From Marinifilum_A sediminis (GTDB lineage Bacteria > Bacteroidota > Bacteroidia > Bacteroidales > Marinifilaceae), in assembly GCA_947496465.1 (NCBI GenBank), contig CANMCX010000022.1, positions 1 to 47,763 on the forward strand: 47,763 bases of DNA, read 5' to 3'. The notes under the pieces were generated by a model. It worked only from the letters and a program-made list of their open reading frames with translations. It had not been told where the DNA came from and did no database searches. Below, piece by piece: positions 1 to 8,415 of this stretch (positions are counted from its first letter, which is position 1; the number at the start of each line of letters is the position of its first letter). Made by a program: the position numbers and the translations under genes.

Positions 1-942
1 GAAAAACGAGAGCTACAAGAGATCAAAAGTCGCAACCGAAACTGGCAGAAGAATCAGGATCAACGTCCTGGATCAGGCAACAAAGGAGCCAAGTATACCA
101 GTAATAAAACCCACTACAGTCCAACCGATCCCGACGCCCGAATAAGTGTAAAACCTGGAAAAGCCAGAAAGCTGAACTATCTAAGCAATATAAGTGTTGA
201 CTCATCCAATCATGTGATTACCGATGTAAAGGCTTACCATGCCGATAAAAAAGACAATCAATACCTACAGGATGCCACAAAACGATTGAAGGGACGATTG
301 AAAAAGCAAGGCTTGCTGTTTACAAGCCTGCTTGCCGATGCTGGATACAGCAGCGGAGAAAACTATGCATTTCTTGAAAAAGAAAACATCCTAAGTTACA
401 TTCCACCTCACGGAACTTACAAAGGCGGTCCGGAAGGTTTTACTTTTAATGAGCAGGAAAACTACTGGCTATGTCCTGAGGGTAAAAAAGTCACCTTTCG
501 CAAGCGAAAAATGGTGAAGAATTCCCTTCAGAATCATTACCTAACCAAGAGGGGAGACTGTAAAAACTGTCCGATAAAACAAAAGTGCATTGGCAAAGGC
601 TTTGAAAAGAAAATTGCTGTTACCGTCTACAAAGAACACTACGAGCGCAATAACAAAAGAGTTCGCAGCAAATATGGAAGGAGAATGAAAGGCAAGCGGC
701 AATCGACTGTCGAACCGGTGTTCGGCACCTTAACCCAGTTCATGGGACTTCGGAAAATAAACACCATTGGCATTATTCAGGCAAACAAAGTAATGCATCT
801 ATCTGCTACTGCCTACAATCTTAAAAAACTATTGAAATTTGTGAGTAAAAACACGAAAACAATGGCTAATCAGGCAATTGTTTGCTTTTTACTTATCAGG
901 AGCCTATTGGGCATGTATAGATCCATTTTAAGACCTCAATAA
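1..942 (+). CDS. IS1182-family transposase, 5' end cut off by the window edge
   Basis: The reading frame is already open at base 1 and ends at a TAA at 940-942, so the first ATG inside the window is internal and about the C-terminal 313 residues are present. The visible part fits an RNase H-fold DDE transposase. A DPDAR motif near window residue 46 is the likely first catalytic aspartate, LLADAGYSSGENY carries the likely second, and STVEPVFGTL carries the glutamate. A zinc-ribbon-like insert with CKNCPIKQKC sits between the second D and the E, as is usual in IS1182/IS1751-type enzymes. The frame has no disruption, so the element may be intact beyond the window. The family is recognised from motifs only, and no terminal inverted repeat can be assigned. 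Confidence 0.88.
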   Translation, partial: EKRELQEIKSRNRNWQKNQDQRPGSGNKGAKYTSNKTHYSPTDPDARISVKPGKARKLNYLSNISVDSSNHVITDVKAYHADKKDNQYLQDATKRLKGRLKKQGLLFTSLLADAGYSSGENYAFLEKENILSYIPPHGTYKGGPEGFTFNEQENYWLCPEGKKVTFRKRKMVKNSLQNHYLTKRGDCKNCPIKQKCIGKGFEKKIAVTVYKEHYERNNKRVRSKYGRRMKGKRQSTVEPVFGTLTQFMGLRKINTIGIIQANKVMHLSATAYNLKKLLKFVSKNTKTMANQAIVCFLLIRSLLGMYRSILRPQ

Positions 943-974
943 TTTTACTTTTTCACTAACTAAAAGCAAAAAAC

Positions 975-1016
975 AAAGCCTTAAAAGCTTGCCTATTGAC
1001 AAACTTTTAAGGCTTT
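975..1016. terminator. Perfect 13-bp stem downstream of the transposase
   Basis: The arms at 975-987 and 1004-1016 are exact inverted repeats (AAAGCCTTAAAAG and complement) around a 16-nt loop, flanked by A/T runs. It can end transcription from the transposase and from the minus-strand gene at 1078-1572. Its right arm merges into a repeat shared with 46394-46453. Confidence 0.6.
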
Positions 1017-1066
1017 TATATTCTATTCATCTAATTTTATGTGGATGCGCAACGGTTACTTTTGTT
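1007..1066 (-). repeat. Repeat shared in inverted orientation with 46394-46453, containing a minimal cassette-end-like site
   Basis: Read on the minus strand, this 60-bp stretch matches 46394-46453 with only a few differences, including AACAAAAGTAACCGTTGCGC. It lies directly downstream of a minus-strand gene, as the other copy lies directly downstream of a plus-strand gene. The core has TTACAAC and GTTGCGC boxes around a GGTTAC/GTAACC hairpin, so it resembles the short inverted-repeat sites of the right-hand array. Confidence 0.6.
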
Positions 1067-1077
1067 GTAACCAGTTT

Positions 1078-1572
1078 TTATCGTCCAATTATTCTAAAAG
1101 CTGGTTCTTTTAAACTACAATTGGCTTTTTTTCTAAAATCTGTTTTAATTTCCATTCCATCATTGACATAAGATTCAGATTTTAAATTTTCTTCAGTTTT
1201 GTTTTCTCCATAAAAATTCCATTCGAATAAAATTTCGTCAGCTTTTTCAATTCGGAATTCATTTTTTCCAATTTTTAACTCTGAAGGATTTTTTACTGTA
1301 ACTCTTTCTCCTTTGTCTAAAATTAAAATGAGTCTTCCTGTTTCTTTATTAAACTCTACTTTTTTTATTTGATGAAAATTGTCCATAGGTCTTCCAAACC
1401 AATTTCCCCAAAATCGTAAAGTTCCGCCACCAACTTTTATATTTTCGAAATCTTGTTCAAATTCAATAGGTGAGATCTTTTGTTCAAATTTAAACTTGTC
1501 AATTACTTTTTCATTTTTAGTCGACAAATAAATAATCCCAAGTAATATTAGAACTCCTATTATTATTAGCAT
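1078..1572 (-). CDS. Hypothetical protein with one N-terminal membrane anchor
   Basis: I chose the ATG at 1572 because it begins with a typical anchor (MLIIIGVLILLGIIYLS). The longer in-frame reading to 1656 runs into a palindromic repeat. The predicted protein is 164 residues: one transmembrane helix, then a charged soluble domain of about 130 residues containing a GGGTLRFWGNWFGRP segment and several beta-like stretches. The topology and the segment after the helix suggest a membrane-anchored PH-like or sensor-like domain, but I do not recognise the family. It lies between a palindromic upstream repeat and the 1007-1066 repeat, matching the layout of genes in the array at 35-47 kb, so it is probably a stray cassette gene. 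Confidence 0.6.
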   Translation of the reverse strand: MLIIIGVLILLGIIYLSTKNEKVIDKFKFEQKISPIEFEQDFENIKVGGGTLRFWGNWFGRPMDNFHQIKKVEFNKETGRLILILDKGERVTVKNPSELKIGKNEFRIEKADEILFEWNFYGENKTEENLKSESYVNDGMEIKTDFRKKANCSLKEPAFRIIGR

Positions 1573-1607
1573 GTTTATCTTAAATTGGTTACAACTTGTT
1601 AATATGT

Positions 1608-1689
1608 GCACTACAAGTGCATATATTTTTACTATATCGGTTTTAAAAGTGCACAATACTGACTTATAAGGTATGTATTGTGCACTTTT
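1608..1689 (-). repeat. Upstream repeat with a 15-bp hairpin, second copy at 46963-47044
   Basis: The arms at 1645-1659 and 1675-1689 (AAAAGTGCACAATAC and complement) are a perfect 15-bp inverted repeat with a 15-nt loop. Read on the minus strand, the whole 82-bp stretch aligns with 46963-47044, and in both places the next gene starts 37 bases downstream. It may carry a promoter or a recombination signal. Which of these is not visible from sequence. Confidence 0.5.
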
Positions 1690-2273
1690 ATATTTACCAG
1701 TCTCCGAAAATACAAATCTTTCTTCGCTAATTCAAGGAATCATAAAAAAGCTTTAAACTTTCCTTTTTTGTGATTAATTGATGTGCTTGTTATTTTTCCT
1801 TTTTGACTTGATTGATGAGGAGCTTTATTGCTTTATTGGGCTTGATGTGTATTGCGTTTATTGAGGGGTGTTGGTGCGTATGAATTTAACAAAGCAGAGT
1901 GAGTTTTGGGTGGAGTGTAATGTAATTGTTGGTTCTTTTGGCAAGTGTAAGTTATTATTTTTGCTTTGTAAGTCATCTGTAAAACAGAGTTTAAGCTGTA
2001 GGTGTGGTAATTTTATTAAAAAGACTAAAAATCAAAATAAATTAACATAGCGAAATGGCTAGTGTTTTGGTGGGCTTGAGCTGTATTTAACTAATAATGA
2101 GAGGGTGCAGGCTTGCAAATTGTTGCTTAAAAAGTTTTTTTATTTAATTATAATTTTATAGCTTAGTTAGTGTTATCGTAAAACTGGGAGCTGACTCAAC
2201 TCAGTTATTTAAATTTATTTTTTTGAGAAAGGTTTGTGGAGAGAGATAATTTTAATCTTTTAAATTTATTATT
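1690..2273. other. Gene-poor AT-rich spacer
   Basis: I see no convincing gene here. A 60-codon open frame at 1868-2050 is low complexity and lacks any domain-like pattern. The last 110 bases before 2274 are AT-rich leader for the next gene and presumably hold its promoter, which I cannot assign precisely. Confidence 0.5.
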
Positions 2274-3020
2274 ATGTCTGATCAACAAAATTTACAGGAT
2301 CACCTGGAAGAAATTAAAGCAGTACCCGAAGAAAAGGTAGTGTATTGCGACATGCCCTACAAAGTATTTATCGACGAAGCCGAGGGACTTCACACACGTG
2401 CAAACCTGGATTTGCCGTTGCTGGAAGCCTTCAATTTCGATGTTACAAAGCTAGATCGACTTTTGGGTATCAGCGGAGCCTTGCGAACTGCCCAATCGAA
2501 TTGGGAATCGATGCAAACCGATAAGCAAAAGGCTATTGATGCCTGGGAAGCTGAAGCTCCTGCCATGTACCATCTTCATCGGGAATTGATTGACCACATG
2601 GATTTTGCATTTAGAGCCGACGAAGGCTTGCTAAAAAAACTGAGTGCCATTAAAGAGGGTGACTCCCGTGCGGATACCATTCAGGATATGGCAAGCTTGT
2701 CGGTTTTGGGCAAGGATAATCAGGAATTGCTTACAGCTATTAATTTTGATCTTACCAAATTGGATACAGCTGCTCAAATGGCAGATAGTATGGGTGGTTT
2801 GTTAGGTGATATCAACGGTAGAATGTATTTCGAGGACGATATCAAACTCATCCGCGATAAGGCTTACACACTTTGCAAAGAGGTGGTAGATGAAATTCGT
2901 TCCTATGGCAAGTTTGTATTTAGGAATAAGGACGATAAGCGTCAGGCTTATTCGAGTAAGTACAATCGTGAACGATTGGCTGCCTATCGTAAGGCCAAGG
3001 CAGCCGAAGAGAATGCTTAA
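2274..3020 (+). CDS. Helical hypothetical protein, 248 aa
   Basis: This soluble protein has no signal peptide or membrane segment and is predicted almost entirely alpha-helical. It contains two related stretches, EAFNFDVTKLDRLLGISGALR at about residues 66-86 and AINFDLTKLDTAAQMADSMGG at about 155-175, so it may be an internal duplication of a four-helix-like unit. The C-terminus is basic and rich in Arg, Lys and Tyr (RERLAAYRKAKAA), which could contact nucleic acid or another polymer. The codon use is richer in G/C than in the array at 35-47 kb and resembles the gene at 26202. Both genes lie next to 21-bp-phased repeat arrays. I do not recognise a named family. Confidence 0.75.
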   Translation: MSDQQNLQDHLEEIKAVPEEKVVYCDMPYKVFIDEAEGLHTRANLDLPLLEAFNFDVTKLDRLLGISGALRTAQSNWESMQTDKQKAIDAWEAEAPAMYHLHRELIDHMDFAFRADEGLLKKLSAIKEGDSRADTIQDMASLSVLGKDNQELLTAINFDLTKLDTAAQMADSMGGLLGDINGRMYFEDDIKLIRDKAYTLCKEVVDEIRSYGKFVFRNKDDKRQAYSSKYNRERLAAYRKAKAAEENA

Positions 3021-3081
3021 AATGTAGAATACTAGGTTATCATATTTATTCTTTATTTATTAATTTAAGTAGTTTAGTTGT

Positions 3082-3108
3082 GAAGGGCAGAAGTGCCCTT
3101 CTTTTTTT
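3082..3108 (+). terminator. Rho-independent terminator after the 248-aa gene
   Basis: GAAGGGCA (3082-3089) pairs with TGCCCTTC (3094-3101) around a four-base loop and is followed by a run of seven T. It lies 62 bp after the stop codon. Confidence 0.85.
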
Positions 3109-3130
3109 GTGTCCGTTCGAAAAAGAGAGT

Positions 3131-3380
3131 CATCCGTACGGCAAAAATATCCTTCCGTTACAAAAGGATTGCCTTCCGTTCGCTAATGTGAGCCTTCCGT
3201 TACACTGGTTTTGTCTTCCGTACGCTGTTTTGACTTTTCCGTATCAAGCGGAGTTACCACTTTAATGATACGGAAGCCATTCTTCGTGATACGGAGAACC
3301 CACCGGATGATACGGAAAGCATTTTTCGTGATACGGAAGCCATACTGCATGATACGGAAAGGGTTCATCTTGATACGAAA
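3131..3380. repeat. 21-bp-phased repeat array with a polarity switch
   Basis: A TCCGTA/T-type core occurs at 3133, 3154, 3175, 3196, 3217 and 3238, exactly 21 bp apart. After a 29-bp step the complementary core GATACGGA occurs at 3267, 3288, 3309, 3330, 3351 and 3372, again exactly 21 bp apart. The 12-13 bases between cores vary. The array is six units pointing one way and six pointing the other, about 250 bp in all, just past a strong terminator. Open frames across it are translations of the repeat and are not called as genes. Confidence 0.9.
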
Positions 3381-3664
3381 GAGTGTTTACGTGCAATTCC
3401 GGGGTGGAGTAATTGAAGATGGGTCTATTCACTTTTTAGGTTTCTACCACAGAGCACACTGAGAACCACAGAGGATGGAGCATGAGATGCTAAGCAACTT
3501 TTTCAAATAAGGAACTAAAAGTGTATCCTCTGTGGAAAAAGATTCTTGTGCTTAGGGAATTGTTGCAATTGTATGCTCGCTACCCTATAGTTTCCTTACT
3601 ATTATTCGTTACATTTTCTAAAAAAATCTTATTTTCATATCATGTTGAATTAAAAAGATAAAAT

Positions 3665-3814
3665 ATGATTTTAGGCGTATCAGGATGGCTAAGTGGGAAG
3701 CTAGGTTGGGATGTAACGATAATTCGAGTTGCATTTGTTGTAGGTGTATTGTGTTTTGGTGTTGGATTAGGTCTCTACTTGATTCTGTGGTTGGTGAAAA
3801 TGTTTTCTAATTAA
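3665..3814 (+). CDS. Small PspC-domain-like membrane protein, 49 aa
   Basis: The ATG at 3665 opens a 49-codon frame ending in TAA at 3812-3814. The sequence has the PspC pattern: a short start (MILGVSGWLSGKLGWD), a VTIIRVAFVV helix, then a second hydrophobic run ending in LGLYLILWLVKM. Stand-alone PspC domains of 50-70 residues are common in Bacteroidota and are associated with envelope-stress responses, but the exact role is unknown. It is monocistronic, with its own terminator 25 bp downstream, and is too short for many gene callers. Confidence 0.75.
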   Translation: MILGVSGWLSGKLGWDVTIIRVAFVVGVLCFGVGLGLYLILWLVKMFSN

Positions 3815-3838
3815 TAAGCCATTTAAAATATGGAGATG

Positions 3839-3864
3839 AGGCATTATTGGGTAATGCCTTTTTT
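3839..3864 (+). terminator. Terminator of the PspC-like gene
   Basis: AGGCATTA (3839-3846) pairs with TAATGCCT (3852-3859) around TTGGG and is followed by a T run. Confidence 0.85.
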
Positions 3865-4010
3865 TGTGCTAAAGAATTGTGTCTATTGCTCATTTGTTCC
3901 GAATGGATAGTGTAATTGCATCTCCTTTGTATTCTTTGTGATATTCTTTGTTTGTCTTAGTGCTTATATTTTATATTAATTGTGTTTAAAGTTGTTCGAA
4001 TCACATTTAG

Positions 4011-4844
4011 TTAATCTGCAAAATACTTATTTGCTGCGGCATAGGAAAAATCATGATTTAAAAGACTACTAATATCGCTATTCTCTATGATTTCTTTACT
4101 GTTTTGAATCAGATTGGCAAACATTGCCCGTACCGGTCCCGATCCCAAACTCAAACGACTTATACCCAATTGTTCCATCTCTTTTAGATCGTGATAAACA
4201 GGATTGGCAATTGCATTTAGGGGACCATTGATATTGGCAAGCAATTCAACAAGAGTTTCTTTTTGCAGTAATCCGGGAATAAAAACACAATCGGCACCAG
4301 CCTTTAAAAAGGCGTTGCATCGCTCTATGGTCGTGTTTAATTTCTCTTCTTCGCTTCCTACATTTAACCAATAGGTGCAGGTTCTTGCATTAATCACAAA
4401 GGACAAATCCAATTCCTTTTTTAGTTCTGCTATAGCCTTAATCTTATCCAATAGTAGATTTAGGCTATCCAATTTTCCATCGGGTCTGCCATCTTCAAGA
4501 TTGATGCCAACAGCTCCTGTTTCTAATATTTTACGTACGTTCTTTTTTACCTCTTTTGGGTTATCGGAATAGCCTCTCTCTAAATCAACTGACAAAGGAA
4601 TGCTAATTCGTCTGGTAATTTGTTGGCTCACCAGACACAAATCTTCTATGTCTATGATTTCGCCATCGGCGTAGCCCATTGCAAAAGCAATTCCTGCACT
4701 AGTGGTAGCTACAGCTTTGAATCCTTGCTTTTCAAATACTTTTGCCGATCCGGCATTCCAGGCATTGGGCAGGAGTAACATTTCTTTATTGTGGTGCAGA
4801 GTCTGAAATTCTTTAGCTCTTTGTTTTTGTTCAGTGGTAATCAT
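4011..4844 (-). CDS. Isocitrate lyase/PEP mutase superfamily protein
   Basis: The 277-residue protein matches the PEP mutase-like branch of the isocitrate lyase superfamily. It has the barrel start LLLPNAWNAGSAKVFEKQG, a substrate-loop region (SAGIAFAMGYADGE), a metal-binding-type segment (SVDLERGY) and GAVGINLEDG. NARTCTYWL and the GADCVFIPGL strand follow. These enzymes make or break C-C or P-C bonds in small oxo-acids, and the substrate here cannot be read from sequence. The classic lyase KKCGH signature is absent, so it is not a true isocitrate lyase. It is a cytoplasmic single gene, 45 bp from the alkylation-repair operon on the same strand. Confidence 0.85.
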   Translation of the reverse strand: MITTEQKQRAKEFQTLHHNKEMLLLPNAWNAGSAKVFEKQGFKAVATTSAGIAFAMGYADGEIIDIEDLCLVSQQITRRISIPLSVDLERGYSDNPKEVKKNVRKILETGAVGINLEDGRPDGKLDSLNLLLDKIKAIAELKKELDLSFVINARTCTYWLNVGSEEEKLNTTIERCNAFLKAGADCVFIPGLLQKETLVELLANINGPLNAIANPVYHDLKEMEQLGISRLSLGSGPVRAMFANLIQNSKEIIENSDISSLLNHDFSYAAANKYFAD

Positions 4845-4888
4845 ATAATTTTGAGTACTATTTTAAAACAATAAATTTACTATTAAAA

Positions 4889-5977
4889 TTAAATTCTCTT
4901 GCTGCAAATTACCTGCAATGGGCAATTATCGCATAATGGTTTCTTTTGGCAGAAAGCCTTTGCATGCTCTACTACAAGAGCATGATTTAAGTTGTATACC
5001 TTGGTGTTTTTAGGAATTGCATCTTCCATCAATAGGCGATAATCTTCATATTTATCAGGAACCTCAATTCCTACACGGTGAAAAATTCTTCGGGTATAGG
5101 CATCAATCACAAAGAAAGGTTTTTCAAGAGCATAAACCAAAATGCTATCGGCCGTTTCGCCACCAATGCCATTAATGTTGAGTAGTTCCTCTCTTAGCAA
5201 ATCGGCATCCTGTTTTTTAGCTTCACTGATATTGTAATCGTATTTTTTAAACCACTTAGTCAGTGATTTTAGTTTTAAAGCTTTCTGGTTGTGGTAACCA
5301 CTCGGTCGAATGATTTCTGCCAACTCATCAGGAGCAACATCTTCAATATATTCAGGGGATAAATTTCCATTGAAATTGGATAGAGCTTTTTCAACATTTT
5401 TCCAATTGGTGTTCTGGGTAAGAATGGCACCTACCATCATTTCAAAATCGCTATCAGCTGGCCACCAATTCAATTTCCCATAGTGCGCTTTTAAAATTTC
5501 GAATGTATGATTGATCAATTCCAAATTCAGTAATCGCTTTTTCAACTCCAAACCATAGGCATAGCCAACCAATTTTTTATTGGCACCAATTACTCTGTGG
5601 CAGGGTACAATTATAGGGATAGGATTTTTGTTGTTCGCCATTCCAATTGCCCTTGCGGCTTTAGGATTACCCGTAGCCATGGCAATATCTTTATAGCTTT
5701 TCAATTCACCATAAGGAATCTTGCTTAACTCTGTCCATACCTTTTTTTGGAAATCGGTTCCTTTGGGATTTAATTTTAGATCGAAACGAGTTCTTTTTCC
5801 CTGGAAATATTCTAACAATTGTGCTTTAGCCTCGGCAAACTGATTTTCGGATTTTACCCAGTCATTACTTATAAGTATCTCTTTGCTCTTGTTGTCAACC
5901 AGAAGTTGACTGATTCCATTTTTGTCTCCAATAAGAATGATTTTCCCAATTGGAGTCTCAAAGTTTTCGTAATTCAT
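4889..5977 (-). CDS. Fusion of O6-alkylguanine-DNA methyltransferase and HhH-GPD DNA glycosylase
   Basis: Residues 1 to about 155 are an Ogt-type methyltransferase with the active site IVPCHRVIG (Cys126) and a preceding DFQKKVWTELSKIPYG block. Residues 158-362 are an endonuclease III-like glycosylase: FEMMVGAILTQNTNW, a helix-hairpin-helix around LLNINGIGGETADSI (265-279) and the catalytic Asp292 in VIDAYTRR. A four-cysteine cluster site follows (C343-x5-C349-x2-C352-x5-C358, one residue shorter in the first gap than classic endonuclease III). The WWPAD stretch is typical of 3-methyladenine glycosylases of the MagIII/MpgII group. The fusion would join direct reversal of O6-alkylguanine with excision of N-alkylpurines in one chain. 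It is the last gene of the ada operon. The domain junction is continuous, with no frameshift. Confidence 0.88.
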   Translation of the reverse strand: MNYENFETPIGKIILIGDKNGISQLLVDNKSKEILISNDWVKSENQFAEAKAQLLEYFQGKRTRFDLKLNPKGTDFQKKVWTELSKIPYGELKSYKDIAMATGNPKAARAIGMANNKNPIPIIVPCHRVIGANKKLVGYAYGLELKKRLLNLELINHTFEILKAHYGKLNWWPADSDFEMMVGAILTQNTNWKNVEKALSNFNGNLSPEYIEDVAPDELAEIIRPSGYHNQKALKLKSLTKWFKKYDYNISEAKKQDADLLREELLNINGIGGETADSILVYALEKPFFVIDAYTRRIFHRVGIEVPDKYEDYRLLMEDAIPKNTKVYNLNHALVVEHAKAFCQKKPLCDNCPLQVICSKRI

Positions 5978-5983
5978 ATCCGT

Positions 5984-6655
5984 TTAGTCTTTCAGAAGGT
6001 CAACAATATTGCTGATGCTATTTGCAGTGTAGCTTGGAGCTTTCTCCCAGGGATCGAAACTGTTTTCTTCGTTTCGTTGTATCCAAACTGTTTTCAATCC
6101 ATAATTTAATGCACCTAATATATCAAAGGAATTACTGGAAATCAGATAGGTATTCTCCTTTACGGATGCGGTAGTTTTAATAAAATGCTCATAAACCAAT
6201 GGATCGGGCTTGAAAGATTGAACATCTTCAACGCTTACTATATTGTCGAACAAATGAATGATGTCGGCATAGTACAGCAGACTGTGAATGTCTTTTTTTG
6301 TGCCATTGGAAAAGGCAGAGATTTTATGTCCCTCACTCTTTAAAGTCTGCAATCCTTCAATTACATCAGGAAATACGGGTAATTCCTTGTATTCCCAAAG
6401 GAGTTGCTGTTTTTGACTTGCTGTAAGCTTTACTTTGTATTGCAGACAGCAATAATCAAGCGCTTGTTTTGTACAGATCGAGAAATCAACATAGTCGTTC
6501 ATTAATCCTCTTCGAAAAGAATATTCCAACTGCTTACTTCTCCATGTATCTGTAAAAGCTTTTGCTTTTCCTCCAATCAAGTTTTCAAGCGATTCCTGAA
6601 TTCCAGATGTGTTGATTAAAGTGCCGTAAATGTCAAATGCTAATGAATAGGTCAT
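5984..6655 (-). CDS. HAD hydrolase, haloacid dehalogenase type II-like
   Basis: The start at 6655 is chosen because it gives an ATGA overlap with the ada stop codon and places the HAD nucleophile motif AFDIYGTLIN at the N-terminus. A longer reading to 6757 would lie inside ada. The protein is 223 residues. HAD motif I is DIYGT, motif II is SAFSNGTK, motif III Lys is in SFKPDP, and motif IV is in SSNSFDILGALNYG. This is the arrangement of L-2-haloacid dehalogenases and related phosphatases. Its position between two alkylation-repair genes suggests it detoxifies a haloalkanoate or a damaged nucleotide. That role is inference, because the dehalogenase-specific residues cannot be confirmed by eye. 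Confidence 0.82.
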   Translation of the reverse strand: MTYSLAFDIYGTLINTSGIQESLENLIGGKAKAFTDTWRSKQLEYSFRRGLMNDYVDFSICTKQALDYCCLQYKVKLTASQKQQLLWEYKELPVFPDVIEGLQTLKSEGHKISAFSNGTKKDIHSLLYYADIIHLFDNIVSVEDVQSFKPDPLVYEHFIKTTASVKENTYLISSNSFDILGALNYGLKTVWIQRNEENSFDPWEKAPSYTANSISNIVDLLKD

Positions 6656-7710
6656 GCTTGTTTGTGTTTTAATTCGTGATCGAGTAGCCATTGTTTTCTT
6701 TGCAATCCACCGCCATATCCGGTAAGCTTTCCATCTTTCCCAATCACTCGGTGACAAGGAACAATAATGGAAACTCTATTGTGACCGTTGGCATTTGCCA
6801 TGGCTCTAACTGCTGTTTCCTGATTGATTCGCAAAGCCATTTGTTGATAGGTAGTGGTAGTGCCAAATGGTATTTTTTGCAATTCTTCCCATACTGTGTG
6901 TTGAAATGGGCTGCCTGGTAAATCCAAATTGAGTTGAAACGAGTTTCGTTTCCCTTCGAAATATTCTTTCAATTGTTTTTTGCAGGCTTTGGAATGCTCA
7001 TTTTCTCCCTGAAGTATTACCGCATTTAGTTTCTTTTGAAGATCTCGAAACTCTGTTTCCAACATTTTTCTATCGGTAAATTCTACCAAACAGATTCCTT
7101 TATCGGTGGCACATATAAACATGGGGCCCAATGGACTTGTAACTCTGCTAATTAGAATGACTGACTTATCCTTGCTCTCTTTTGGTGAATCGCCAACCAA
7201 TACTTTAAATGTGTAGCCAAAACCACTTAAGGAATTGTACCCTGAGTTGAAGGCAGAGTCGGTTACCTGTTTTCCTTTTTTAAGTTCCTGAAATGCAGAG
7301 TTAATTCGTAGCATCCTTTGATAAGCCTGAAAGGTCATGTCGTGGTGCTTTTTAAACCATCGTCTGATTTTTTCGGGTTGCAAACCGTTTTGTTTCAATT
7401 GATAATCGCTTACTTTTTCGAAAACATTCTGATTGACCAGTTCTATGGCTTTTTTAATATCAGCTGGTGGTTCGTAAGCATTATTGGTGGGCTTACAGAT
7501 TTTACAAGGTCTGAAACCATTGTGCAATGCATCTTTCGATTGCGTGTAAAATTCAATGTTTTCAAACTTGGGTGTTCTGGCACGACAAGTAGGAATACAG
7601 AATATGCCAGTGGTTTTCACAGCCAGGAAAAAGGTACCAATGTACTGGCTGTTTTTTTCCTTTACCGCTCCATAATATTCCTCTCTTTTTTGTTGATCTG
7701 AAATAAGCAT
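6652..7710 (-). CDS. ada: Bifunctional Ada: methylphosphotriester sensor, AraC-type regulator and O6-methylguanine methyltransferase
   Basis: The 352-residue protein has all three Ada modules. The N-terminal zinc domain has Cys38, Cys42, Cys69 and Cys72 (GIFCIPTCRA ... RPCKICKP). Cys38 is the residue that accepts methyl groups from phosphotriesters in the family. An AraC-like helix-turn-helix region follows at about 85-180, and a C-terminal methyltransferase has IVPCHRVIG with Cys at about 319. In known Ada proteins, methylation of the N-terminal cysteine switches on transcription of alkylation-repair genes, so this protein probably activates its own operon with the HAD gene and the Ogt-glycosylase fusion. 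It is the first gene of that operon. Confidence 0.93.
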   Translation of the reverse strand: MLISDQQKREEYYGAVKEKNSQYIGTFFLAVKTTGIFCIPTCRARTPKFENIEFYTQSKDALHNGFRPCKICKPTNNAYEPPADIKKAIELVNQNVFEKVSDYQLKQNGLQPEKIRRWFKKHHDMTFQAYQRMLRINSAFQELKKGKQVTDSAFNSGYNSLSGFGYTFKVLVGDSPKESKDKSVILISRVTSPLGPMFICATDKGICLVEFTDRKMLETEFRDLQKKLNAVILQGENEHSKACKKQLKEYFEGKRNSFQLNLDLPGSPFQHTVWEELQKIPFGTTTTYQQMALRINQETAVRAMANANGHNRVSIIVPCHRVIGKDGKLTGYGGGLQRKQWLLDHELKHKQA

Positions 7711-7842
7711 ATTGCTAATGGTTTTGTTCTAACACAAAGATACCTGCTTCGTTCATGCAGAACAACCGAAAAATGGACAAGTATGTTTTTGGTGGATGGA
7801 AGAACTTACAAATTTGCACCGATATTCTTATTTAAATTTTTC

Positions 7843-8415
7843 TTACAGCCAATGAAGTAGGGTACCTACTATAGCAAAGCAAATTCCTACAATCAGGTTT
7901 ATAAAAATGAATTTTCGGCAATTGTAAGCCAAGCGAATCATATTCCAATTCAAATAAAATAGCAATGGAGCAATTAAGAACTTAATGATATCGAGATAGG
8001 GACCAGCAAGCATTACTCTCATTTCGTCAAATTTTACAGGATTGTAAGTAAATTGACTGGTGTTAAAAATAGAGGAGTTGAAAAGTACCAGATAAATAAA
8101 TATTTGAGTGATTCCGAATCGGATATACCTTGCCTTGTTTTTAACGTGTAAGCGAGCGTTTAAAAACCAGATGAGAATTACAACACCAGAAATGTAAGCT
8201 ACAAGTCCAAAATAGTGTATAAACAGATGGGCAAGATCAGGATAACTGAGATGCTTGTGAATGAACATTCCTGATCGGATATTCAGCAATCTATTTCCAA
8301 TTGTTCCCAATAAGAACAATATACCGATGATAAGACCAATATAGAATCTGGTCTTTCCGATGGTTTCAATATGTAGATGTTTTTTGAATTCTATTGCTCG
8401 TAGTTTAGATCTCAT
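7843..8415 (-). CDS. Polytopic membrane protein, about five TM helices
   Basis: The 190-residue protein is strongly hydrophobic, with five likely helices beginning at RFYIGLIIGILFLLG, HLFIHYFGLVAYISG, ITQIFIYLVLF, FLIAPLLFYLNW and FINLIVGICFAIVG. There is no signal peptide and no recognisable catalytic motif. It overlaps the upstream gene by 11 bp, so the two are almost certainly co-translated. Function is unknown. The pairing suggests a small membrane complex. Confidence 0.75.
   Translation of the reverse strand: MRSKLRAIEFKKHLHIETIGKTRFYIGLIIGILFLLGTIGNRLLNIRSGMFIHKHLSYPDLAHLFIHYFGLVAYISGVVILIWFLNARLHVKNKARYIRFGITQIFIYLVLFNSSIFNTSQFTYNPVKFDEMRVMLAGPYLDIIKFLIAPLLFYLNWNMIRLAYNCRKFIFINLIVGICFAIVGTLLHWL

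Noticed and set aside
1868..2050. 60-codon open frame in the spacer before 2274
   Set aside because: It is low complexity with a poor start and no domain-like pattern.
3080..3462. Three overlapping open frames on both strands (for example heptad FRI repeats on the minus strand)
   Set aside because: They are translations of the 21-bp repeat array. Twenty-one bases is seven codons, so any strand gives a false heptad protein.
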